Assembly (NCBI GenBank): GCA_012798025.1
Contig: JAAZNX010000171.1
Coordinates: 1 to 20,669 of the forward strand
Direction: 5' to 3'
Source: Methanothrix sp.
GTDB lineage: Archaea > Halobacteriota > Methanosarcinia > Methanotrichales > Methanotrichaceae
DNA: 20,669 nucleotides
How positions within the stretch are numbered: position 1 is the first letter of the stretch; each line of letters opens with the position of its first letter. The notes beneath the pieces are model-generated. The model made no database searches and had not been told where the DNA came from. It worked only from the letters and a program-made list of their open reading frames with translations. Of the stretch, positions 6,884 through 13,293 are shown piece after piece. The position numbers were made by a program, and so were the translations under genes.

Positions 6884-6954
6884 GAGCCAATATTCACTCA
6901 GAAATTAAGATATCTTGAGTTAAAAAAAGCATACTTGATAATCGGAGGACGATG

Positions 6955-8064
6955 ATGAACGCCAATTCGAACTGTATTTTGATATCACTTGTATTATGCA
7001 TCGCGCTGACCTGCAGCGTCTCGGCTATGGATGCTTATCCAAGAACCATCACTGATTCCGCAGGCAGAACAGTTACCATTCAGATGCCCATCGAGAGGAT
7101 AATTGTCCAAAGTGGATATGCTGCGCAAGCTGTCACAATTCTGGGAGATGGCGATAAGATCATAGGGGTTATCGATACGATACACAAGAGAAACGAACTG
7201 TATCCCAATCTCAAGGACACACAGGTAGTGGGCACCTGGAACACCTTCGACTACGAGCTTATTGGACAGATGGTAAGCGAGAATGACACAATTGTCCCGA
7301 ATGTTCTTGTCATTTGTTACTCCTATGGCACCAGTGGTGGCAAGTCCTATGCGGTGGATCTCCACGAAAAAGGCTTCGCTCCGCTCAAGAATATTACAGT
7401 GGTGGGGCTCGACTTCTCCAATTCAGAGAACGTCACGGACTCCATGACCAAACTGGGAACCATATTGGGAAAAGAGGCGGAAGCACAAAATTATGTAAAT
7501 TGGTATGAGAAGAGGAAGCTGGATGCAGTGAATGCTGTAAAAGGCCGCTCTCTGCCAAAGGTCTATATAGAGTCCAGCTCTGCGGGTGGCTTGGGAGCTC
7601 TCACATTATACGGCACAGCATCTGGGTTCGGAGAGCTTGTCAGACTGGCGGGCGGCTTTAATGTAGCCAAAGACCTCAAAGATAGATTCCCGAAGGTAAC
7701 CTGGGAATGGGTGCTCACTCAGAATCCAGACGTCATGATCAGATATCAATCCGCAGATACCTTTGGTTGGCAGGCTGAACCAAGCTCTGACACAGTCGCT
7801 TTGGAGAAGACTAGAAACGAGATGATGAGCCGACCTGGTGGCGATGGCGTCAGCGCCATAAAGAGCAATCGCGTCTATCTGTGCTATTCAGAGATGCTTT
7901 ATGGTCCAGGCAGCGTCGTTGGCCTTACATATCTCGCCAAGATGCTCCATCCCGAAGCGGACCTTGATCCATTGGGCGTCTACAGGGAGTATACCGATCT
8001 GCTGGGGATAGAATTTCCAGAGAAAAGGACCTTCGTTTATCCTGAAATACTAGCTAGCAAATAA
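6955..8064 (+). CDS. ABC-type metal-chelate (iron-siderophore/cobalamin type) substrate-binding protein
   Basis: A 369-residue exported binding protein of the BtuF/FepB/FhuD (TroA-like) fold that captures iron complexes or corrinoids for an ABC importer. It has a signal peptide (ILISLVLCIALTCSVSA before MDAYP), without a good lipobox, so secretion or retention by another means is open. The typical opening strand TITDSAGRTVTIQMPIERIIV is followed by two lobes joined by a long helix (about 165-195); the second lobe includes RLAGGFNVAKDL and the NPDVMI segment near its end. ATG at 6955 lies six bases after GGAGG; ATG 6952 is only three bases away. No permease or ATPase is adjacent, so its transporter must be elsewhere or the protein is an orphan. 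The ligand cannot be read from sequence. Confidence 0.82.
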   Translation: MNANSNCILISLVLCIALTCSVSAMDAYPRTITDSAGRTVTIQMPIERIIVQSGYAAQAVTILGDGDKIIGVIDTIHKRNELYPNLKDTQVVGTWNTFDYELIGQMVSENDTIVPNVLVICYSYGTSGGKSYAVDLHEKGFAPLKNITVVGLDFSNSENVTDSMTKLGTILGKEAEAQNYVNWYEKRKLDAVNAVKGRSLPKVYIESSSAGGLGALTLYGTASGFGELVRLAGGFNVAKDLKDRFPKVTWEWVLTQNPDVMIRYQSADTFGWQAEPSSDTVALEKTRNEMMSRPGGDGVSAIKSNRVYLCYSEMLYGPGSVVGLTYLAKMLHPEADLDPLGVYREYTDLLGIEFPEKRTFVYPEILASK

Positions 8065-8367
8065 GACCGAGTCGAGCAGATCGTCGGCCTGCGGCTCTCT
8101 GCCACCCCGATGCCACGCATTTGACCTGAGCCCTGGGGCCAGACTTTCTTTGGCCCAAGGTCATAGCCCCAGGGATTTCCAGGCATGGACCCATTGCCTC
8201 TCCTGCGGGAAGCTGGTGCGGTGGTAAGGCCGGACGGCCTCATAGTCGTATGATTCTGGTCGTCGCAGCGGCCCCTTCCTGGTGCCTCTCCGCCTGAGAT
8301 GATCTTCTCGACTCTCTATTCTGATTCAGGCATCATATTGAAATATATTAGATCCTTTTGAATCCTT
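8065..8367. other. Intergenic stretch with hairpins and a possible decayed gene
   Basis: About 300 bases without a clear gene. Read leftward, a frame from about 8280 to 8070 gives protein-like text (ESYDYEAVRPYHRTSFPQE, then WVHAWKSLGL), interrupted by one TGA, with further plausible codons after it; a different leftward frame at 8037-8243 is open but low-complexity. This may be a gene remnant on the minus strand. It also holds the hairpin cluster at 8122-8174, a small hairpin AGGCC-GGAC-GGCCT at about 8226-8239, and AATATATT at 8342-8349, which may be the TATA box of the ZIP gene. Confidence 0.35.
8122..8174. repeat. Overlapping inverted repeats able to form alternative hairpins
   Basis: Two sets of perfect inverted repeats share bases. 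Set one is nested: TGACCT (8122-8127) with AGGTCA (8158-8163), and inside it GGGCCA (8136-8141) with TGGCCC (8151-8156). Set two is CCCTGGGGC (8131-8139) with GCCCCAGGG (8166-8174). Both cannot form fully at once. The element begins 58 bases after the stop of the binding-protein gene. It may act as a transcript end or processing site, or as a switch for the gene downstream. Confidence 0.55.
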
Positions 8368-9126
8368 GTGGAAGGCAATATCTTGGCGGCTTTAGCTTTG
8401 ACTCTATTTGCCGGTCTGGCAACGGGCATAGGAAGCTTGGTCGCATACTTCGTCCCCAAGCCCGACCTGCGATACCTCTCTTTAAGCCTGGGGTTTGCAG
8501 CCGGGGTGATGATCTATGTGGGCTTTGTGGACCTGTTCTGCAACTCCAAGCTCGTCCTGGGATTCGGCAACGCCAATCTCTTCTTCCTGCTCGGGCTGAT
8601 CCTCATCTATTCTCTTGACCAGCTAGTTCCTCATATTCACATGGACGGGCAGGTGGACACTCAGCACAGACGTATTTACCGATGCGGAATTATGACCACT
8701 ATCGGAATAGCTATTCATAATCTGCCGGAGGGAATGACTGTGGCCCTGATCTCTTTAGCAGACCTTCGCCTGGGAATACCAGTGGCTATAGCCATCGCAA
8801 TCCATAACATCCCAGAAGGGCTGGCCTGCAGCATACCGCTTTACTGCTCCACATCCGACCGGAAGAAATCCTGCTTGATCTCTTTCGCCGCTGGCATGAC
8901 CGAGCCGCTTGGCGCGATTCTGGCCATACTCCTGATCTATCCCTTCCTCAACGACTGGCTGCTGGCGGCCGCCTCAGCGCTGGTGGCAGGGATCATGGTC
9001 TTCCTGAGCCTTGACGAGCTCATTCCCATTGCCAATAGATATGGCAGCGAGCATCTCACCAACATAGGTATCATAGCGGGATTTCTTATTATGATGATCG
9101 GCCTTGTACTGATGCAGAATTTTTGA
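8368..9126 (+). CDS. ZIP-family divalent metal transporter (ZupT-like)
   Basis: A 252-residue, eight-helix ZIP protein, which imports zinc, iron or manganese into the cytoplasm in most characterised members. The two transport-site motifs are HNLPEGM in helix 4 and HNIPEGL in helix 5, which hold the His, Asn and Glu metal ligands of the ZupT/GufA group. The cytoplasmic loop before helix 4 contains PHIHMDGQVDTQH, a short histidine-rich stretch. EP in MTEPLGAIL and the SLDELIPIA segment in the last helices are also typical. The GTG at 8368 is chosen, but a TTG at 8383 has GGAAGG seven bases ahead and would also fit. AATATATT at 8342-8349 would direct a nearly leaderless transcript. It precedes the CDF-NifX gene on the same strand by 85 bases. 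Confidence 0.9.
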   Translation: MEGNILAALALTLFAGLATGIGSLVAYFVPKPDLRYLSLSLGFAAGVMIYVGFVDLFCNSKLVLGFGNANLFFLLGLILIYSLDQLVPHIHMDGQVDTQHRRIYRCGIMTTIGIAIHNLPEGMTVALISLADLRLGIPVAIAIAIHNIPEGLACSIPLYCSTSDRKKSCLISFAAGMTEPLGAILAILLIYPFLNDWLLAAASALVAGIMVFLSLDELIPIANRYGSEHLTNIGIIAGFLIMMIGLVLMQNF

Positions 9127-9176
9127 GGAATTTCGCTTTGCTTCCCTTACCAAGGATCAAGGAGATCGTGCAAAAA

Positions 9177-9184
9177 TATAAATA
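9177..9184 (+). promoter_or_regulatory. TATA box of the CDF-NifX fusion gene
   Basis: TATAAATA in the run AAAATATAAATATTTT. Spacing predicts transcription from about 9205-9210, so the ATG at 9212 would have almost no leader. The absence of a Shine-Dalgarno before that ATG agrees with a leaderless mRNA. Confidence 0.6.
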
Positions 9185-9211
9185 TTTTCTCGCATTATTA
9201 CTAAATCGGGC

Positions 9212-10450
9212 ATGGTGAAATATTTTTCGGATACTTCCGTGAATAAATCAAATAGCTCTGAGGACGACGAGGTCCAGAGATCATCCGTGTTGAGGGTTGC
9301 AGTCTACTCGCTGCTCTTAAACACGGGCTTGGTGGTGACCAAGTTCGTTCTCTCTGATCTAGCAGGGAGCCTGGCGCTGCGCGCGGATGCTGTTCACTCC
9401 CTCGTGGATGTCCTTGCGTCCATTGCCCTCATCATTGGCCTGAAGATCTCAGAGCGCAAGAGCCGGAGCTTCCCCCTAGGGCTTTACAAAGTAGAGAATC
9501 TGGCGTCCATCGCAATCTCATTTCTGCTCTTTGCCACAGCCTATGAGATCGTTTTAGAAGCAATACATGCAGAAACTCAGATTGCCCCGTACGGGGGCTT
9601 TGTTCTGCTGATTGTGGCTGCTTTGATACCCTTGCCGTATCTCTTCGGATCCTATCAGATTCGTGTGGGAAAGGAGAGCGGCTCGCCCAGCTTAATTGCA
9701 GACGGCATACAGCACAGAGCAGATGTTCTCACCTCCTCACTGGTGTTCCTGGCCCTGATCGCCAATGCCTTCGCGATGCCATTGGACAGGATCGCTGCCG
9801 GATTCATTGCCCTCATCATAGTGAAAGAGGGCTGGAGCATCATGTTGAGCGGCATGAGAGTGCTGCTGGACGCGTCAGTCGATGCGAGAACTCTGGAGAG
9901 GATCAAGGACCTGATACTGGAGGCACCCGAAGTTGACGCTCTTAAAGAGGTCGTGGCTAGGAACTCTGGTCGCTATCTATTCGTGGAGGCCAGCTTGACC
10001 TTTCGAGTAGCCGACTTGAAGAGAGCTCACCTGGCAGCTCAGCGCATCGAAGCAAAGATACGCCAAGAAGTTCCAGGCGTCGACCGTGTGCTAATCCACT
10101 ATGAGCCGCAGGCGAAGACGAGCATGATCTATGCCGTTCCATTGAAGGACTATAAGGGAACTGTTGGAGAGCACTTCGGCGAGTCGCCTTACTTCGCGCT
10201 GCTGCAGATAGATTTGCAGAAGATGGGTCTGCAAAGACAGGAGATAGTCGCCAATCCCTACAAAGATCTGCCCAAAGGCAAAGGCCTGAAGGTAGCGGAG
10301 TTCTTGTTGAATTATAAGCCAGATGTCGTCCTGGCTAAAGAGGACCTCGCCCGTAAAGGCCCCGGTTATGCATTTGCTGAAGCAGGTGTTGAGACCCGCG
10401 TAACTGAGGCAGAATCCCTGGATCTGGTGATCCACGATCTGCTGACTTGA
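9212..10450 (+). CDS. CDF cation transporter fused to a NifX-like (dinitrogenase Fe-Mo cofactor) domain
   Basis: A 412-residue fusion. Residues 25-215 form six CDF helices; 220-300 form the ferredoxin-like cytoplasmic CDF domain; 306-412 form a domain of the NifX/NifB-C type (Di-Nase FeMo-Co), shown by YAVPLKDYKGTVGEHFGESPYFAL, which parallels PRFGRCPFFVV and QHFGRAPTFTV in the next two genes. Helix 2 has D59, H62 and D66 (ADAVHSLVD); helix 5 reads GIQHRADVLTS, with Q167 where many relatives have the first His of HHRSD, and H168 and D171 kept. The metal is therefore uncertain. NifX-like domains bind Fe-S or Fe-Mo cluster precursors in nitrogenase systems; here a sensing or metal-delivery role on the transporter is inferred. 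ATG 9212 follows a TATA box at leaderless distance; GTG 9215 is the alternative. Confidence 0.9.
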   Translation: MVKYFSDTSVNKSNSSEDDEVQRSSVLRVAVYSLLLNTGLVVTKFVLSDLAGSLALRADAVHSLVDVLASIALIIGLKISERKSRSFPLGLYKVENLASIAISFLLFATAYEIVLEAIHAETQIAPYGGFVLLIVAALIPLPYLFGSYQIRVGKESGSPSLIADGIQHRADVLTSSLVFLALIANAFAMPLDRIAAGFIALIIVKEGWSIMLSGMRVLLDASVDARTLERIKDLILEAPEVDALKEVVARNSGRYLFVEASLTFRVADLKRAHLAAQRIEAKIRQEVPGVDRVLIHYEPQAKTSMIYAVPLKDYKGTVGEHFGESPYFALLQIDLQKMGLQRQEIVANPYKDLPKGKGLKVAEFLLNYKPDVVLAKEDLARKGPGYAFAEAGVETRVTEAESLDLVIHDLLT

Positions 10451-10533
10451 GTGGAGGCAAATGCCTTAAGTATTAAGTCGCATAATAGCATAATTAGCCA
10501 CGGCAGGCATAAACAAAACATTAGAGGTTCAAG
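10451..10533 (+). promoter_or_regulatory. Leader and promoter region of the NifX-like gene pair
   Basis: AT-rich DNA between the CDF-NifX gene and the NifX pair. It holds a short direct repeat, GCATAATA-GCATAATT at about 10480-10495, an element TTAAGTATTAAG at about 10465-10476 that could serve as a TATA region, and a Shine-Dalgarno GAGGTT eight to ten bases before ATG 10534. Whether the pair has its own promoter or is read through from the fusion gene cannot be settled here. Confidence 0.35.
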
Positions 10534-10986
10534 ATGAAGATATGTGTTACAGCAGGAGCATCCGGACTGGATGCTCCAGTCGATCCCAGGTTTGGAAGAT
10601 GCCCGTTTTTTGTAGTTGTCGACATTGATAGCATGGATGTGAATTCGGTCGCCAATACCTACGCCGGAGAATCAAGCGGTGTAGGGATACAGGCAGCTCA
10701 GACCATCGCCAGGTTGGGCGCAAAGGCCCTAGTCACCGGAAACATCGGCCCAAATGCCCTGCAAACCTTAACTTCCGCCAATATCGATGTCTATCAGCTA
10801 CAGGGAGGGATCGTGAGGGATGCTGTGGATAAATTCAAGCGCGGAGAGCTCACAAAGATCTCCAGCCCAACCAGACCTGTCCATGGAGGCATGGGCCAAG
10901 GCCGCGGTCCAATGGGGCAGGGTAGGGGAGCTGGAAGAGGCGGAGGCCAAGGAGCTGGAAGGGGCAGAGGAGGTTCAGGACAATGA
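10534..10986 (+). CDS. NifX/MTH1175-like protein with Gly-Arg-Gln-rich tail
   Basis: A 150-residue protein. Residues 1-110 are a dinitrogenase iron-molybdenum cofactor-type domain (MKICVTAGASGLDAPVDPRFGRCPFF, then a segment around GIQAAQTIARLGAKALVTGNIGPNAL), a ribonuclease-H-like fold that in nitrogenase systems carries metal-cluster precursors. Residues 117-150 form a low-complexity tail of Gly, Arg, Gln and Met (repeats of GQGRG and GAGRG) unlike the domain. No nitrogenase gene is seen in this window, so the role is more likely Fe-S or other metal-cluster handling. SD GAGGTT precedes ATG 10534. The stop overlaps the next start (ATGA), so the two are coupled. Homologues such as the archaeal MTH1175 are stand-alone, but such tails also occur in anaerobes. 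Confidence 0.87.
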   Translation: MKICVTAGASGLDAPVDPRFGRCPFFVVVDIDSMDVNSVANTYAGESSGVGIQAAQTIARLGAKALVTGNIGPNALQTLTSANIDVYQLQGGIVRDAVDKFKRGELTKISSPTRPVHGGMGQGRGPMGQGRGAGRGGGQGAGRGRGGSGQ

Positions 10987-11342
10987 AGATATGTGTTCCT
11001 ACCATGGGTAGCAGCGGCATGGATGAGGCCATCTGTCAGCATTTCGGTCGGGCTCCTACGTTTACCGTAGTGGATACGGACACCGGAGACATACAGATTC
11101 TGCCCAATGTAAGTGAGCATATGGGCGGAAGCGGCTTGCCAACCGAGGCCATACTGAAAATGGGCGTGCAGGTGATGATCGTGGGTGGACTTGGTCCAAA
11201 AGCAGTAGCAGCATTTTCCTCATCTGGCGTAGAGGTGTTTGTGGGCGCTGCTGGCAGCGTGAAGGATGCCATCGATGATTGGCAAGCGAAGATGCTGCAA
11301 AGGGCAGATATGGACAACGCCTGCAAAGATCATAGGCATTAG
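10983..11342 (+). CDS. NifX/MTH1175-like dinitrogenase cofactor-domain protein
   Basis: A 119-residue stand-alone NifX-like protein, similar in plan to the preceding gene and to the C-terminal domain of the CDF fusion. It opens MKICVPTMGSSGMDEAICQHFGRAPTFTVVDTDTGD, has the central GLPTEAILKMGVQVMIVGGLGPKAVAAF strand-helix unit, and ends near DDWQAKMLQ with a short basic, His-ending tail (CKDHRH). The start overlaps the upstream stop (ATGA). Three NifX-like domains in a row (fusion plus two) suggest paralogues made by duplication and a shared metal-cluster partner. It ends inside a bidirectional terminator hairpin. Confidence 0.88.
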   Translation: MKICVPTMGSSGMDEAICQHFGRAPTFTVVDTDTGDIQILPNVSEHMGGSGLPTEAILKMGVQVMIVGGLGPKAVAAFSSSGVEVFVGAAGSVKDAIDDWQAKMLQRADMDNACKDHRH

Positions 11343-11367
11343 GCCGAAGCCTAAAGGCTCTATGATC
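11328..11367. terminator. Bidirectional terminator between convergent genes
   Basis: GATCATAG (11328-11335) pairs perfectly with CTATGATC (11360-11367), and inside it TTAGGC (11339-11344) pairs with GCCTAA (11349-11354) around a CGAA loop. The stems cover the stop codons of both the NifX-like gene and the DOMON gene. TTTTC follows on the plus strand. It fits a terminator serving both directions; a protein-binding role is less likely because the inner repeat spacing is four bases, not the two of the DtxR-type operator. Confidence 0.6.
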
Positions 11368-12505
11368 TTTTCATGATCTCTTCGAACTCACTGGGACTGA
11401 GGTATTGTGGGTTATATTGGATCTCTAGCTCTTGAAGATCCATGACGTAAGAGCGCAGGTGCTTTCTGGAACCTGCCAGCAGCCCCTGATAGACAACCCT
11501 AATTTCTTCCATATTCGTCGCCGCGATCTCTTTTTCAAGATCTACGATGCTTATCTCCTCAAATGTGGCAGCAGTCTTGAGGGCCTCTTGGTGTGACAGT
11601 TTCCCCTGGGCCAGCAGCCTATTATATATCTCTTTCAAGGTCTGGTTCTCGAATTCTCCTGGCGCATCTGGCACAGGCGTTTGCAGACCAAGCTTATCGA
11701 TGATCGATTTGGCTTGTTCCATGTGGTTTTGCTCTGATCTGACCAGATCCATAAAGATGCTCAGGTTGGTCTCTTCATATAGAGATATGTACAGGTCGCG
11801 AGCCGCTTTCTCCTCCTGCCATATGAAAAGAATTCCTTGAATCTCGCGCGGGCTTGGAACTGCTGCTGAGATGGTCGTAGAGTTCTCCTGAATTAGGAGT
11901 ATGATGCCTTCACCATAGGCGATGTTGTGCTTTACACCCTGGTCGCTGCTATCGGCCATGGCCCAGATAAAGGATACCGTCTCGCCAGCGTGCATTGACT
12001 TATCAAACCTGTCTCCTGTGTCCAGTTTTCTCTTGAACTCAATGATGGTATTCGCGCCATCCCTTCTTCCGCCCATCTGAAGTATGTCGTTTGTGCCACC
12101 TAGCATTGTATCCTCGATGTGCGGACCGTAGTTGCCTGTAGAATACTCGTCCAGGACATTTGCTTTCTCTCCTTCAACGAAGCCAAGTATTATGTCTGCA
12201 TCCTTCATCCATTCAGTCGGCTCAAAGCCAACCGCCAGCCATCCACCTGTGCTCCCATTCAGGGCCATGTAGAGGAAGTCCTGGTCGTTCTTCCAGGATA
12301 TCTCCATCCCTCCCCCTGTGTAACCCTGTCTGGCCGGTGCCTGTAGGACCATGCTACGAGCGTATTCATTCTCGCTGACCACTCCATCGGGCTTCCATTC
12401 CTCAGATGCGGCCTTTTCCAAGACAACAGGAGCCTCCTTGGGCTGGATGCAGCCAGAAGACGCCATAAGAAGGCCAAGCAATAATGCAACGAGAACCGAC
12501 TTCAA
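11360..12505 (-). CDS. Lipoprotein with DOMON and ferritin-like (DUF2202) domains
   Basis: A 381-residue exported protein. Residues 1-19 form a lipoprotein signal (LLMASSGC, lipobox Cys19). About 40-210 is a DOMON domain, seen in WLAVGFEPTEWMKDADIILGFVEG, VLDEYSTGNYGPHIED and the FIWAMADS strand; DOMON domains bind heme or sugars and are found with redox proteins. About 225-375 is a DUF2202 ferritin-like four-helix domain with likely metal ligands in FIWQEEKAARDLY, SEQNHMEQAK, EEISIVDLEKE and GSRKHLRSYV. Start TTG at 12505 has a good AGGTGAT six bases upstream. It converges on the NifX gene and lies at the end of a metal-transport block, so iron oxidation, storage or electron transfer outside the membrane is plausible but inferred. 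The fusion is unusual. Confidence 0.85.
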   Translation of the reverse strand: MKSVLVALLLGLLMASSGCIQPKEAPVVLEKAASEEWKPDGVVSENEYARSMVLQAPARQGYTGGGMEISWKNDQDFLYMALNGSTGGWLAVGFEPTEWMKDADIILGFVEGEKANVLDEYSTGNYGPHIEDTMLGGTNDILQMGGRRDGANTIIEFKRKLDTGDRFDKSMHAGETVSFIWAMADSSDQGVKHNIAYGEGIILLIQENSTTISAAVPSPREIQGILFIWQEEKAARDLYISLYEETNLSIFMDLVRSEQNHMEQAKSIIDKLGLQTPVPDAPGEFENQTLKEIYNRLLAQGKLSHQEALKTAATFEEISIVDLEKEIAATNMEEIRVVYQGLLAGSRKHLRSYVMDLQELEIQYNPQYLSPSEFEEIMKRS

Positions 12506-12841
12506 ATGAGATCACCTGCAAGTTATTTTGATCCGTGACTGCTCCTTTTTACTACCGGTGCAAAAATCATGACGATTTATAGATCGTATACTATATCTAG
12601 ATATGGCATGGAGCGAAAGTAATAGGCAAGGGCACGGGTGGACGCGAGTTAGAAATTTTTTTTCATAAATTCTATCGAAAGATTCATAAATTATAGCTGC
12701 ATTTAATAAATTAGTAAGAAAAAGTGGCTGTCGGCTTCCAGACCAATTCTGTTGAAAATATCAGTCGGTTGGGGATCTAGCTTGGGCCTGATTTACGCAG
12801 GATGGGATCATGGTGGCCGAGATGAGAACAAGGAATGGTGA
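12506..12841. other. Divergent promoter region with phased AT-rich repeats
   Basis: Some 336 bases lie between the lipoprotein gene (leftward) and a small gene (rightward). A minus-strand TATA box, CTATAAAT, is at 12575-12582, giving the lipoprotein mRNA a leader of about 45 bases. A perfect palindrome ATATCTAGATAT lies at 12593-12604, a run of eight T at about 12656-12663, and three TTCATAAATT-like repeats at 12662-12712. The short frame around 12810-12850 is not credible as a gene. Confidence 0.45.
12662..12712. repeat. Three direct repeats at two-helical-turn spacing
   Basis: TTCATAAATT occurs at 12662-12671 and 12683-12692, and TTAATAAATT (one mismatch) at 12703-12712. The starts are 21 and 20 bases apart, about two turns of DNA, so the three copies would face the same side of the helix. 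A run of T precedes them and a palindrome lies 60 bases to the left. This looks like a binding array for a regulator or architectural protein. Chance in AT-rich DNA cannot be excluded. Confidence 0.5.
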
Positions 12842-13222
12842 ATGTTTATGAATCATCCTGATCGTGCCTTCTCTTTCAGAGAGATCGGAAGCGAAGACGA
12901 ACTTGTCAAGGCTATGTTCGATCACAAATGGCCTCTTTGCTACAGCTTTTATCACAAGAAGCTATTGTACTTGAGCGATGGCGAGAGCGAGGATTTTCCG
13001 GAATATGCTGTTGTGACCATCGACAAGACCGAAGGGCGCTTTGGCATTCGTGGCCGAGAGGTTGGCAGGATCAAACCTGCGAGCATGCTGGCAGCAGAGG
13101 TGCCAGGGTTCATCCAAGAGATGAATGCCGGACGCTATCGCAGTGAGAGACCTGTTCGTGTTGTGGCTGAGCCCAAATGGCATCACAGCTGTCAGCTTTG
13201 TGGACTAGATGGAGAGCTGTGA
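12842..13222 (+). CDS. Uncharacterised small protein with a C-terminal Cys/His motif
   Basis: A 126-residue protein I do not recognise. It is predicted soluble, with an acidic first half (REIGSEDELVKAMFDHKWPLCYSFY, then LSDGESEDFPEYAVV), a middle with alternating beta-like stretches (AVVTIDKTEGRFGIRGREVGRI), a helix near AAEVPGFIQEMNAG, and an ending KWHHSCQLCGLDGEL. The HHxCxxC arrangement could bind zinc, but only two cysteines are present. The start at 12842 has AAGGA nine to ten bases ahead; ATG 12848 is an alternative. It lies 71 bases before argB on the same strand and could be co-transcribed with it. Codon use matches neighbours, so I accept it as a gene. Confidence 0.6.
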   Translation: MFMNHPDRAFSFREIGSEDELVKAMFDHKWPLCYSFYHKKLLYLSDGESEDFPEYAVVTIDKTEGRFGIRGREVGRIKPASMLAAEVPGFIQEMNAGRYRSERPVRVVAEPKWHHSCQLCGLDGEL

Positions 13223-13269
13223 GAAGAACTGGTTCCGAGAAAAACAGATAAAAACCAGGGTGAGCATGA

Positions 13270-13286
13270 TCCTCTTTCGAAGAGGA
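13270..13286 (+). promoter_or_regulatory. Hairpin covering the argB ribosome-binding site
   Basis: TCCTCTT (13270-13276) pairs perfectly with AAGAGGA (13280-13286) around a TCG loop. The right arm contains GAGGA, the Shine-Dalgarno of argB, seven bases before its GTG. The stem would hide the ribosome-binding site, so it could lower or control argB translation. It could instead end the transcript of the gene before it, but no T run follows. Confidence 0.55.
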
Positions 13287-13293
13287 ATAAAAA

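Noticed and set aside
12593..12712. Replication-origin interpretation of the AT-rich repeats
   Set aside because: No origin-recognition (Cdc6/Orc1) gene and no ORB-type motif is visible nearby; a regulatory array is a simpler reading.
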